Source: Mixta mediterraneensis
GTDB taxonomy: Bacteria; Pseudomonadota; Gammaproteobacteria; Enterobacterales; Enterobacteriaceae
Direction of reading: 5' to 3'
Length of the DNA stretch: 64,000 nucleotides
NCBI RefSeq assembly: GCF_014946725.1
Contig: NZ_JACFXY010000004.1
Coordinates: forward strand, 1 to 64,000
Positions within the stretch are counted from its first letter, which is position 1. Each line of letters starts with the position of its first letter. This document shows positions 26,212 through 34,829 of the stretch, in pieces. The notes under the pieces were generated by a model. The model saw nothing but the letters and a program-made list of their open reading frames with translations. It was not told where the DNA came from and ran no database searches. Position numbers and translations under genes: made by a program.

Positions 26212-26220
26212 CTTCGTCGC

Positions 26221-27024
26221 ATGATCTCTTTGTTTATCATCACGCTGGTGGCTTTTGCACTGCTGGCGTTAATTATCATTGTGTTGGTGAAAACTACCCG
26301 GTTTCGCCTCTGGCAGGGAGTGCTGGTTTTCCTGCTCCCGCTAATTCTGGCGAATTTACTGTGGTTCAGCTGGTTACAGCCCAGGCAGCAGCACGTGCAA
26401 CAACGTGAACAAGTGGTGCAGTTACTAACGCAAACGCCGGGATATCGCGTTTTGCAAACGCAGGAACCTGCTCTATGGCAATTGCTGGTGCAGGAATTGC
26501 AGCACAAAACCCGGATGGGTGAATCGCCGCAACAAGCGTTAGGCGAATTGCGCGGTTGGCTGGCGAATGTGATCAACCGGCGTTTAATGCGCGCACCCGA
26601 CGCGGCAGTAGTAAAGTATATCGCTGTGTCGGTACAGGAGATGCAGGCACTAAATAATATTGATCCGCAGCTTTGCTTTCGTTATCTGTATCCGCAAGTT
26701 AATGGTGGCGTTAATTTAGAAAAAACGCTTTCACCCGCATTGAATCAGCAAGACGCGCAGGCCATGGAAAAATTGCTGCTCGGCAGCACCGGCGGTGAAC
26801 AGCAGATCGATAAAGCCGCGGCTCAGCGTGATCTACAAAATATTGTCGCCACGCTTTATAAGAAGTGGGGCGATAAGCTGCAACAGTTAAATATGCCCGC
26901 AGATACTGCGGTGGATCGCTCGTCAAGATGCGCCATGTCAATTGACCTCTACAGCGCTATTCTCGCATTACCTGCCAGGCAGGCGGCTAATTTACTCCGT
27001 AGAATGATTGCACTTACCGGTTAG
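26221..27024 (+). CDS. Unknown inner-membrane anchored protein
   Basis: A 267-residue protein. Residues 2-25 and 31-51 are two hydrophobic helices (ISLFIITLVAFALLALIIIV and WQGVLVFLLPLILANLLWF). The remaining 210 residues are a soluble, Gln- and Leu-rich, probably helical domain. It contains LCFRYLYPQVNGGVNLEKTL and a closing segment with RRMIALTG. It starts nine bases after the usp gene, in the same operon. I do not recognise a family. The topology suggests a membrane-tethered cytosolic or periplasmic helical domain. Confidence 0.8.
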   Translation: MISLFIITLVAFALLALIIIVLVKTTRFRLWQGVLVFLLPLILANLLWFSWLQPRQQHVQQREQVVQLLTQTPGYRVLQTQEPALWQLLVQELQHKTRMGESPQQALGELRGWLANVINRRLMRAPDAAVVKYIAVSVQEMQALNNIDPQLCFRYLYPQVNGGVNLEKTLSPALNQQDAQAMEKLLLGSTGGEQQIDKAAAQRDLQNIVATLYKKWGDKLQQLNMPADTAVDRSSRCAMSIDLYSAILALPARQAANLLRRMIALTG

Positions 27025-27030
27025 CGGCCA

Positions 27031-27053
27031 AAAAAAGCCCGCTTAGCGCGGGC
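27031..27053 (-). terminator. Terminator-like hairpin after the membrane protein gene
   Basis: Stem GCCCGC / GCGGGC with a 5-base loop lies ten bases after the stop at 27024. The T run occurs only when read leftward (seven T bases), so it is strongest on the minus strand. It may still end the rightward transcript. Confidence 0.6.
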
Positions 27054-27274
27054 ATAAAGGTCAAGATGATTTTCTTCTTCTGATTATCACCTGGTTTGGT
27101 GCAGACATCGTTTCGTCTGAAAATATCCTGACATATCGTCAGCGATAGGTGTAGGCGCTTAAACTTATCGATTTGATTGGTAAAAACTTGTGAAATGAAG
27201 CCGGTTCGCGCATTAATCCTATGGATGCGTCAGCTACAGCAGCTTACACTGCGCGGCAACGAGAGGAAATTCAA

Positions 27275-27556
27275 ATGAAAAAAGTATTAGCCAGCGCATT
27301 AGCGCTAATTTTATTGAGCGGTTGTACCGCCAGCAAACCTGGTGCGTTTGAACGGATTGATGAAGATACCCGCTCAAATACAGTGCAATATCGTTATGAT
27401 CCAGCCAAAGTAGATAAAGATGCAATGAAACTCGATCTGGCGAAATATTGTAATAAGCGAGGCTTCGATAAAGTTGAAACTTTACCGGCTCAGGACAGTC
27501 ATGTTCCGGGATTAAAGAAAGCCTGGTTTCAGTGTAATTATGCACTGAAGAGTTAA
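27275..27556 (+). CDS. Small lipoprotein
   Basis: The ATG at 27275 has GAGAGGA upstream and gives 93 residues. The lipoprotein signal ends in LLSGC, so Cys19 or nearby is the lipidated residue (KKVLASALALILLSGCTASK). The mature part is short and charged with two conserved-looking cysteines (AKYCNKRGF and AWFQCNYAL), which may form a disulfide. This resembles the small YecR-like envelope lipoproteins, but I cannot assign it firmly. The residues after the lipid Cys (TAS) suggest outer-membrane sorting. It is followed by a strong bidirectional terminator. Confidence 0.82.
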   Translation: MKKVLASALALILLSGCTASKPGAFERIDEDTRSNTVQYRYDPAKVDKDAMKLDLAKYCNKRGFDKVETLPAQDSHVPGLKKAWFQCNYALKS

Positions 27557-27592
27557 AAAAGGGCGGGATACATTGTCCCGCCCTCAATATTT
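27555..27592. terminator. Bidirectional terminator between two lipoprotein genes
   Basis: An 8-base perfect stem GGGCGGGA / TCCCGCCC (27561-27568 and 27576-27583), with AAAAAA before it and TCAATATTTATTTT after it. It serves the rightward gene ending at 27556 and the leftward gene ending at 27621. Confidence 0.93.
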
Positions 27593-27620
27593 ATTTTATG
27601 CTGTGTGAAATCTTTGCCCG

Positions 27621-27761
27621 TTAACGGTGATGATGCCTACCGTGATAACCTCCGTGATATCCTCCTCCGTGATCCCCCCCGCCATGTCGTGGTCCAATAA
27701 TGCAGCCACTTAACAGGCTAATAAGGACACACACCGAAGCGACTTTAATTAAATTTTTCAT
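27621..27761 (-). CDS. 46-residue Gly/His-rich lipoprotein
   Basis: A 46-codon frame begins at ATG 27761 with AGGAGAA about eight bases upstream and ends TAA at 27621, just before a strong terminator. It has a clear lipoprotein signal ending SLLSGC (Cys20). The mature part of 26 residues is almost all Gly, His, Tyr and Arg (HGGGDHGGGYHGGYHG, then RHHHR). The nine histidines suggest metal binding or pH-dependent behaviour, but no function is known to me. Ribosome binding site, lipobox and terminator together make a real gene likely. Confidence 0.8.
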   Translation of the reverse strand: MKNLIKVASVCVLISLLSGCIIGPRHGGGDHGGGYHGGYHGRHHHR

Positions 27762-28025
27762 GAAAAGTTCTCCTCTTTTCCGATAACAATGACGTTACGC
27801 TGGAAAAGTGAAGTAAAAATGCAGCAAATGTAGCTTTATTTAGAGAGATATTACGTAATATTTCAGCATGCGGTTTATTAAAACAGCTAAATATAAACCA
27901 ATCAGAATCCACTGAATTAAAATTATTTCTGACGAGAAAAATCCTAAAATAAACAGAGAAATAATTCTCATTTGAAGCGGAATTGCCGCTACATTATTAT
28001 CAGACTAGTTACTGGAGAGAAAATA

Positions 28026-28901
28026 ATGGTGCACGTTGTTAGAACGGCTTTGGCGCTACAGGCCGAATTGGGGGAATGCCCGCTGTGGTCGGTAGCGGAA
28101 CACGTTTTATGGTGTGTTGACATCCTCGCGCCTGCTATTCATCGCTTTGATCCACGTAACGGCACAGTGCAGACCTTTCCGCAGGCTGAAGAAGTGGGGT
28201 GTATTGGGCTGCGTGAACAAGGCGGCTTAATTGCTGCACTGCGTAGCGGCGTTTGGCTGCTGGACGATGAAGGTAAGCCGCAGCGTAAAATAGCGGATAA
28301 TCCAGGCATCGCGGCACAAAGCCGTTTTAATGATGGTCGTGTCGATCCATGGGGTAATTTTTGGTGTGGCAGCTTATGGGAACCGCAGGACAAAAATGGC
28401 GGCTTGCTGTGTCGCGTAACGCCAGCGCTGGAATTAGAGGTAAAAGCGCGCAACGTAAAAATCTCTAACGGTCTGGCATTTTCTGCCGATCGCCGCTGGA
28501 TGTACCACAGCGATACCCCGAACGAAGTGCTGTATCGCTATCCGCTCAATGAAACAGGGGAGCCTGGTGAACGTGAGATTTTCCGCCGCTTTGATGCGCG
28601 CGGGGGATTGCCTGACGGCGCAGCGGTTGATCGTGAAGGTTTTTACTGGTCAGCACAGTTTGATGGCGGCCGCGTGGTGCGCATCGACCCCAACAGCGCA
28701 GAAATCGTTGACGAAATTAAGCTGCCGGTAAAATGGCCAACAATGGTGGCATTTGGTGGGGAAGATCTCAAAACGCTGTATATCACCAGCTCACGAGAAA
28801 ATCGTACAGCAGAAGAACTGGCGCGTTATCCGCAATCAGGCAATATCTTTTCGGTTGAGCTGGATGTCGCCGGTATCGCTGAGCCGCTCTTTCGTGGTTA
28901 A
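28026..28901 (+). CDS. SMP-30/gluconolactonase/LRE family hydrolase
   Basis: A 291-residue six-bladed propeller of the SMP-30/regucalcin/gluconolactonase family, starting at ATG 28026 after GGAGAG. The divalent-metal ligands are suggested by E in AELGECPLW, N in NVKISNGLAFSAD and D in GGLPDGAAVDREG. The substrate-side motif is SRFNDGRVDPWGNFWCG. Members hydrolyse sugar lactones such as gluconolactone or arabinonolactone. The exact sugar cannot be read. It stands alone, with no sugar dehydrogenase or transporter beside it. An inverted repeat CAGGCCGG / CCGGCCTG follows at about 28963-28998. Confidence 0.88.
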   Translation: MVHVVRTALALQAELGECPLWSVAEHVLWCVDILAPAIHRFDPRNGTVQTFPQAEEVGCIGLREQGGLIAALRSGVWLLDDEGKPQRKIADNPGIAAQSRFNDGRVDPWGNFWCGSLWEPQDKNGGLLCRVTPALELEVKARNVKISNGLAFSADRRWMYHSDTPNEVLYRYPLNETGEPGEREIFRRFDARGGLPDGAAVDREGFYWSAQFDGGRVVRIDPNSAEIVDEIKLPVKWPTMVAFGGEDLKTLYITSSRENRTAEELARYPQSGNIFSVELDVAGIAEPLFRG

Positions 28902-29177
28902 ACGCGAAACGGTTGTTCTCGGGTGTGGACCTCAGTGATCGGGTCTGGCGGCTATATGCAGATCAGGCCGGAGTTTTGCGCGTGAAATCCCGGCCTGAAC
29001 GGAAAAAAGCAGGCATGAAAGGCTGCTCAGACAGTATGAATCGTTTGGCGTAAAACGCGAACTGAAGGAGTGATGAATAAGCGTAATTAGCCGTAAGAGA
29101 AAGTTTCAAATACCGCTTTATGACAGCAGGTTTGCAGATTTTTTGCCAGGCTAAGAGTTCACACAACAGGAGGAAAT

Positions 29178-29417
29178 ATGAAAGACCGTACATATGAATC
29201 CGTCACCAGTGAGAATGAAGTTTGCTGCATAATCGGTCAGGCGGTGATTGAACTGAGCGTAGAGCAACAACCAGTGACAAAATCGACACTGGCATTAAAA
29301 TTGCTGTCGATGGCCGATCAGGATAGTGACGATGAACGCGTATTGCTTTACTGGATTGCACGAAAAGCAATCAATCAGCCGCATACACTTAACATCAGTC
29401 AGCAGCAGTGGATGTAA
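29178..29417 (+). CDS. YmgB/AriR-like small regulatory protein
   Basis: A 79-residue protein with an excellent AGGAGG site seven bases before the ATG. The central part (ENEVCCIIGQAVIELSVEQQ, then PVTKSTLALKLLSM) resembles the YmgB/YcgZ family of two-component connector and biofilm/acid-resistance proteins in length, helix pattern and the E-x3-IGQAV start. In E. coli those proteins act on RcsCDB signalling. The match is partial, so the family call is tentative. It is a single gene between the SMP-30 enzyme and the broken EamA gene. Confidence 0.6.
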   Translation: MKDRTYESVTSENEVCCIIGQAVIELSVEQQPVTKSTLALKLLSMADQDSDDERVLLYWIARKAINQPHTLNISQQQWM

Positions 29418-29430
29418 TACTCACCAGGAT

Positions 29431-29446
29431 GCGGGCCGGGGCCCGC
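29431..29446. terminator. GC hairpin between ymgB-like and eamA genes
   Basis: GCGGGCC / GGCCCGC with a 2-base centre lies between two convergent genes. It has no T run, so terminator function is only plausible. Confidence 0.45.
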
Positions 29447-29453
29447 CTCTCCC

Positions 29454-30346
29454 TCAGACCATAGCGCGGCGCCACATGGCTGGCCAGCGAACAAACATAA
29501 CCAAATTACCCAGCAAAATCATGACCAGGCCAAGGATAGCGCTTGAATGCCACTCGTATCTTTCATAGCGTGTCGATAAGGCTAAGGCCACCAGTGGAAA
29601 CAGCAAAGTGCTGTAAGCCGCCTGGCTCGAACCAATCCGTCCCAACAAGGTGAAATAGGCTGCGAAGCCGATAACCGAGCCAAATATTGCCAGATAACTG
29701 ACTGCGCCCAACCATTGCGGATCCCATGTTGGCTGTAGCGACCCCCCCTGTAATAGCGATAACACTGCCATCACCAATGCGCCATACAACATGCCGAAGC
29801 TGTTGGTGGTTAATACGTCACGCTTCAGTTGCTGATGGCGATTGCTAATCATATTCCCCAGAGAGAAACCTAACGTGCCGAGTGCGCTCAGCCCAATGCC
29901 CCACATCAATCCCGCAGAAGCTTGCGTATCGCGCAGATCATGCCAAAACAGTGCGACAATTCCCCCTATGCCTAAAAGTGCGGCGGGTAACAGCCGGACT
30001 GAAGGCCGCTGACGAAAGAAAATCCAGTTACTTATGGCGTTATATAATACCGCCATGGAGAAAATTACCGATTCCAGGCCGCTGCTAATCCACGCGGCGG
30101 CATAATAAAAACAGACAAAGTTGAAGCCAAAAACGCAGCAGCCTTGCAGCAAACAAAACAGGTGATCGCGTAGGGTTAAGGGACGCAGGCGGCGAAGCAG
30201 GCGCAGCATTAGCAACATCACCAGCGACGCCAGCAGAAAACGCCAAAAAACTGCGACGGTGACAGCACTGCTGCCTGTTGCGCGTAGATGGCAATCCAGG
30301 TGGTGCCCCAGATGACGACAACGGACAGGTATAAAAACAGATTCAT
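29454..30346 (-). pseudogene. EamA/DMT-family transporter, frameshifted
   Basis: The gene should start at ATG 30346 (MNLFLYLSVVVIWGTTWIAI), a typical first helix of EamA permeases. That frame runs into unrelated residues after about codon 25. The continuing family sequence (VTVAVFWRFLLASLVMLLML) is in the neighbouring frame and runs intact to 29454. The break lies at about 30265-30285, and one base is missing or extra. The C-terminal part has the remaining helices and both EamA repeats. It is divergent from an AraC-type regulator. It is a pseudogene or a sequencing error; the rest is well preserved, so any mutation is recent. Confidence 0.85.
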
Positions 30347-30523
30347 AGACACTCTCCATACCAGAATGCGCGCAGTATGCGTTAGCCTTTGCGAGCTGGC
30401 TTGCATCACGCTGCGTTGAACTTGCAAATTCTTGCGTATTTTTCGCTGTGGTCCCGATGAGATCTGTTTTCTGCCGGCCTGGCTTCGTACACTAGCCGTC
30501 TGTTTTTGAGGACGGATACCACC

Positions 30524-31393
30524 ATGAGCCGCTACCAAACGTTTGATATTCTGCAACGCGCCAATGCTCAGTTGCGCGATACGGTGCATTTAAACAGCGG
30601 CATTCAACTGGCTGCGTGGTTCAATCGCGGTGTACGCGTCACCAACCTCAGCGATCACCACACGCTCAGTCTTTATATCGCAGACGGTTATGACACCTGG
30701 CATAAAACCTCTCTCGGCTGGCGCAACGGTGGGGGACCAGATCGTTTCTGTCTGATGCCAGCCGGAACCGAATCAACCTGGGATGTGCGGGCAGATTTGT
30801 CGTTTGTGCACCTTTATTGCACCGAAATTCAGCTGCGCCAGCTAGCCGAACAGACGTGGGATCGCAGCCCAGCGCAGCTCAATCTTGATCAACAAGTTTT
30901 CGCGGATGATGATCGCATCACCCAGCTGTATCGCCATTTTTTATTGAGCTGCGACTGGCAACAGCCCGCTAATCAGCTAATGCTGAGCAGCGCTTCAACC
31001 TTGCTGCTGACGCACCTGTTGCGGCAATACAGTGAAGTGCAATGGCAACTGCCGCAGGTACGCGGCGGATTAGCGCCCGCTGTGCAACGCCGAATAATCG
31101 AATTTATTGATGCACAGCTTGATCAGCCGTTAACGCTGGCTGTACTGGCACAAGAAGCCGCGTTAAGTGAATTTCATTTTGCCCGCATGTTTCGTTACGC
31201 CATGGGTGAAGCGCCACATCAGTTTGTGATGCGCCGTCGCATGCTACGCGCACAGCAGCTGTTAGTACAATCGCAGCTTCCACTGACCGAAATTGCGTTA
31301 CGTTGCGGATTTTATTCCGCCAGCCATTTCAGTAATCGCTTCCGTCAGGTTCACGGCGTTTCACCTTCGGTGTACCGCAAAGGGGTAGGCTAA
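30524..31393 (+). CDS. AraC-family transcriptional regulator
   Basis: The ATG at 30524 (MSRYQTFDIL) gives 289 residues; a TTG six codons earlier is also possible. The C-terminal 100 residues hold the two AraC helix-turn-helix units: LTLAVLAQEAALSEFHFARM and LPLTEIALRCGFYSASHFSN, ending FRQVHGVSPSVYR. The N-terminal part is a cupin-like sensing domain. It is divergent from the EamA transporter gene with about 180 bases between, so it probably controls that exporter. The effector is unknown. Confidence 0.88.
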   Translation: MSRYQTFDILQRANAQLRDTVHLNSGIQLAAWFNRGVRVTNLSDHHTLSLYIADGYDTWHKTSLGWRNGGGPDRFCLMPAGTESTWDVRADLSFVHLYCTEIQLRQLAEQTWDRSPAQLNLDQQVFADDDRITQLYRHFLLSCDWQQPANQLMLSSASTLLLTHLLRQYSEVQWQLPQVRGGLAPAVQRRIIEFIDAQLDQPLTLAVLAQEAALSEFHFARMFRYAMGEAPHQFVMRRRMLRAQQLLVQSQLPLTEIALRCGFYSASHFSNRFRQVHGVSPSVYRKGVG

Positions 31394-31470
31394 GGGCAGC
31401 TAAAATGAACAGGAACGGGAAAGAAGGGGAGAAATATACGGTTTGCGTGGGAAAGATGCTGATTAAATAA

Positions 31471-31542
31471 TATCCCCTGCAGGAATCGAACCTGCAACTA
31501 GCCCTTAGGAGGGGCTCGTTATATCCATTTAACTAAGGGGAC
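31471..31542 (-). tRNA. argW: tRNA-Arg (anticodon CCT), no encoded CCA
   Basis: On the minus strand the sequence begins GTCCCCTTAGTTAAATGGAT, has the CCT anticodon in CTCCTAA, and a standard T arm GCAGGTTCGATTCCTGC. Position beside yfdC matches argW of E. coli. The 3' end is unusual: after AGGGGAT and the discriminator A comes TTA instead of CCA, and the first acceptor pair is G-U. The CCA would have to be added enzymatically. The gene body otherwise folds normally. Confidence 0.92.
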
Positions 31543-31615
31543 GTCGGCGGGCAGTATAGCGCAGTTATACGCCAAATTAACCACGCCGACGTGCGTTTGC
31601 TCATTCCATCGACAA

Positions 31616-32543
31616 TTAGTGCTCCTGTTGCTCTTCCTGACGGCGTTTCCCGGCCTTCTTTTGCTCTGCCTTAGCCTTAGCGGCGGCCAGTTCGCTCATA
31701 TCATTACGAATTTGCGCATGACTGATTAAGGCGAAGATTAGCGTGCCGCCGGTGATATTGCCCAGCAGTGTCGGCAGAGCGAAAGGCCAGAAGAATTCTT
31801 GCCAGGCGATCGCACCGCTAAAGACTAAATAGAGCACTTCCACCGAGCCCACCACGATATGCGCCAGGTCGCCAAGCGCAACCAGCCATGTCATCATTAT
31901 GATAACAAACAGCTTAGTCGCGCCAGCATAAGGAAACATCCATACCATCGTGGCAATAATCCAGCCTGCGATTACCGCGTTGGCGAACATCTCCCCTGGC
32001 GTGTTCTCCAACTTTTTGGCTGATCGTCGTGAAGGCATGATGCGTCGCATCATCAAAAACTGGCATTTCATTAAACGCCAGGGCAGCCAGAGCGGTGCCG
32101 ATTAGGTTGCCGAGCAACACAATTCCCCACAAACGCAGCAGCAGCCCGCCATTGCTCCATGTCGGTTTATGCATGACAGGCAAAACGGCGGTAACGGTGT
32201 TCTCTGTAAACAGTTGCTGGCGTGCCATAATGACAATGACAAAACCAAAGGTATAGCCTAAATTCTCCAGCAAAAATGCGCCGGGTACGCCGTCGAGATG
32301 GACCAGAAAAATGCCTTTCGCCATCAGGGAGGCGCCCATGGATAATCCGGCTGCAATGGCCGACCACAGCAAGGCCATGCTGTCACGTTCCAGCTCTTTT
32401 TCGCCGTCCTGGCGTATCTCCTCATGGATCGCGGCGGCACGGGATGGGAGCGCTTCTTCATCGACTTCAATATCGGTGCCTTTTTCTTTTTCTTCGCTAT
32501 CCACATCATTGTGGCCCTGATCAATGCCTGATGAATGCTTCAT
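31616..32543 (-). pseudogene. yfdC: YfdC, formate/nitrite-transporter family protein, frameshifted
   Basis: The start ATG 32543 has AGGAGAAA upstream. The first frame gives the charged N-terminus and FNT helices (LLWSAIAAGLSMGASLMAKG, then IIHG-type region, then LIGTALAALAFNEMPVFDDA). It leaves the family after TTISQK. The rest, from KLENTPGEMFANAVIAGWII to the basic C-terminus, is in the next frame down to 31616. The shift is at a run of five T (plus strand 32013-32017); removing one base restores one frame. Only the homopolymer length is wrong. It is either a phase-type or inactivating mutation or a sequencing error. Confidence 0.88.
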
Positions 32544-32753
32544 ATTTTCTCCTGGTGACAATGCCAACGCGTAATAAGCGTAGACGGTTTTGGCTCGGCT
32601 AAAATGTAACTGTCGATAAGAATAAGAGTAACAACGTTTTAACCCTGCTTGTTTTTTGCACAATGCGGAATCTGAGGCGCCTGCCTGGGCTTCGGCCCAC
32701 AGCATCATTGTGGTATTATCCTGGCCTCATTTATCTGGCGCGATTTTCCCTTC

Positions 32754-33371
32754 ATGTTGGAAGTCATTAATCTTTCTTGTGTTCGCGACGAGCGCACCCT
32801 TTTTCACGGGCTCACGTTCAGCGTGGCGGCAGGTGATATTGTGCAAATTGAAGGACCGAATGGTGCAGGTAAAACATCTTTGCTGCGCCTGCTGGCTGGC
32901 CTGAGCCGGGCTGAGCAGGGTGAGGTCAGATGGCAATCCCGACCCATCCACCAGCAACGCGGAGTCTGGCATCAGACGATGCTGTATCTTGGTCACCACG
33001 CTGGCGTGAAAGCAGTGCTGTCGCCGCTGGAAAATCTGCGCTTTTATCATCGCGATTGTCATGACGAACAGATTTTTGACGCGCTGGAAAGCGTTGATCT
33101 GCTCGGCTACGAAGAAGTGCCGGTAGCACAGCTTTCAGCGGGACAGCAGCGGCGCGTGGCGCTGGCAAGATTATGGTTGAGCCGCGCTTCACTGTGGATT
33201 CTGGATGAGCCTTTAACTGCCATTGACAAAGCGGGCGTAGAAAAATTAATGACGAAATTCGCTCAACATGCCGATAACGGAGGTGCGGTGATTCTGACCA
33301 CGCACCAGGATTTACCTAACAGCCATGCCAGCATACGTAAAATTCGCCTGAGCGGTGCGGAGCTAATTTAA
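32754..33371 (+). CDS. ccmA: Heme exporter ATP-binding protein CcmA
   Basis: A 205-residue ABC ATPase, first gene of the cytochrome c maturation operon. Walker A is EGPNGAGKTSLLRL, the signature is QLSAGQQRRVALAR and Walker B is LWILDEPLTAID. With CcmB it uses ATP to release holo-CcmE from CcmC. Its last base overlaps the ccmB start. The promoter should lie in the 210 bases shared with divergent yfdC. Confidence 0.95.
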   Translation: MLEVINLSCVRDERTLFHGLTFSVAAGDIVQIEGPNGAGKTSLLRLLAGLSRAEQGEVRWQSRPIHQQRGVWHQTMLYLGHHAGVKAVLSPLENLRFYHRDCHDEQIFDALESVDLLGYEEVPVAQLSAGQQRRVALARLWLSRASLWILDEPLTAIDKAGVEKLMTKFAQHADNGGAVILTTHQDLPNSHASIRKIRLSGAELI

Positions 33372-34030
33372 TGTTAATGCCGGTTATTCAGCGCGAACTC
33401 CGCATTGCCTTTCGCAGCGGCGCAGAAGTGATTAACCCGCTGTGGTTTTTCCTGATTGTGATTACCTTATTCCCGCTTGGTATTGGACCCGATCCGCAGC
33501 AGCTGGCACGCATCGCGCCGGGCGTGGCGTGGGTAGCGGCCTTGCTGGCCTCGCTGCTGGCGCTGGAGCGTTTGTTCCGCGATGACTTTATCGACGGCTC
33601 GCTGGAGCAACTCTTACTGTTGCCTGCGCCGCTGCCGCTGACGGTAGTGGGTAAAGTCATTGCGCATTGGTTGGTAACAGGATTACCACTGATTGTGCTA
33701 TCACCACTGGCGGCGCTGCTGTTGTCTCTGGATTTTCGCGGCTGGAGCGCCATGGCGCTGACGCTACTGCTAGGCACACCAACCTTAAGTTTTCTCGGGG
33801 CAATTGGTGTTGGGTTAACGGTGGGATTACGTCGCGGCGGCGTGCTGCTTAGTCTGCTGGTGTTACCGCTGGCGATTCCCGTACTGATTTTTGCCAGCGC
33901 GGCGATAGATGCGGCAGGGCAGGGTTTACCTGTCAGCGGCTATTTGGCCATTCTGGGCGCGATGCTGGCGGCGAGCGCCACCTTAGCCCCGTTTGCCACC
34001 GCCGCCGCATTACGTATTACGTTGCACTGA
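33371..34030 (+). CDS. ccmB: Heme exporter permease CcmB
   Basis: A 219-residue inner-membrane protein with six helices. It starts VIQRELRIAFRSGAEVINPLWFF, a conserved CcmB opening. It contains FRDDFIDGSLEQLLLLPAPL, which faces the CcmA ATPase. It pairs with CcmA and CcmC in the heme-handling complex. It starts on the last base of ccmA, so translation is coupled; 58 bases separate it from ccmC. Confidence 0.94.
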   Translation: MLMPVIQRELRIAFRSGAEVINPLWFFLIVITLFPLGIGPDPQQLARIAPGVAWVAALLASLLALERLFRDDFIDGSLEQLLLLPAPLPLTVVGKVIAHWLVTGLPLIVLSPLAALLLSLDFRGWSAMALTLLLGTPTLSFLGAIGVGLTVGLRRGGVLLSLLVLPLAIPVLIFASAAIDAAGQGLPVSGYLAILGAMLAASATLAPFATAAALRITLH

Positions 34031-34088
34031 ATCGCACACGCTATAGACGTGGCGATAACAAATTTATTTTTAATGTGAGCAAGTCATC

Positions 34089-34829
34089 ATGTGGAAATGG
34101 TTACATCAACTGGGCAGGCCCGAGCGGCTGTATCAGTTATGCGGGCGCTTAGTGCCGTGGTTTGCAGTGGCGGCTATCGCTACGCTGCTGCTCGGCTGGG
34201 CCTGGAGATTCGGTTATGCGCCTGCGGATTATCAGCAGGGTAACAGTTTCCGCATCATGTACATTCACGTTCCGGCGGCGATGTGGTCGATGGGGGTATA
34301 TGCCTCAATGGCCATCGCTGCTTTTATCGGCCTGGTCTGGCAGATGAAAATGGCCGATTTGGTATCGGCCGCGATGGCACCTGTTGGCGCCGTTTTTACC
34401 TTTATTGCTTTGGTAACCGGCTCCGCCTGGGGGAAGCCAATGTGGGGGACCTGGTGGATCTGGGATGCGCGCCTCACTTCGGAACTGGTTTTGCTCTTCC
34501 TTTATATGGGCGTAATCGCGCTCTATCACGCGTTTGACGATCGTCGAACGGCCGGGCGAGCCGCCGGTATTCTGATTCTGGTTGGCGTGGTTAATCTGCC
34601 GATCATTCACTTCTCAGTCCAGTGGTGGAATACCCTGCATCAGGGATCTTCTGGCATATTGCAGCAGGCCATTGCGCCTGTGATGCGTTCGCCGCTGCGT
34701 TGGGCAATCCTGGGGTATCTGCTGGTGTTTGTCACCTTAACGCTAATGCGTTTACGTAATCTGATCCTGTTAACGGAACGTCATCGCCCCTGGGCTGTCG
34801 GCGTCGCGAATGGAGGACGCAAAGTATGA
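34089..34829 (+). CDS. ccmC: Heme delivery protein CcmC
   Basis: A 246-residue membrane protein with six helices. It has the tryptophan-rich heme-handling WWD motif as KPMWGTWWIWDARLTSELVL and periplasmic histidines around MYIHVPAAMWSMGVY and VQWWNTLHQGSS. It loads heme onto the His of CcmE. Its end overlaps the ccmD start by four bases. Confidence 0.95.
   Translation: MWKWLHQLGRPERLYQLCGRLVPWFAVAAIATLLLGWAWRFGYAPADYQQGNSFRIMYIHVPAAMWSMGVYASMAIAAFIGLVWQMKMADLVSAAMAPVGAVFTFIALVTGSAWGKPMWGTWWIWDARLTSELVLLFLYMGVIALYHAFDDRRTAGRAAGILILVGVVNLPIIHFSVQWWNTLHQGSSGILQQAIAPVMRSPLRWAILGYLLVFVTLTLMRLRNLILLTERHRPWAVGVANGGRKV

Noticed and set aside
28963-29193. 76-codon minus-strand frame after the SMP-30 gene
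   Set aside because: It overlaps the ymgB-like ribosome binding site and start. Its hydrophobic start looks like chance, and no ribosome binding site is seen.
32000-32030. Programmed frameshift in yfdC
   Set aside because: FNT-family proteins are not known to use frameshifting. The run of five T is short, and no stimulatory structure is evident. Mutation or sequencing error is simpler.
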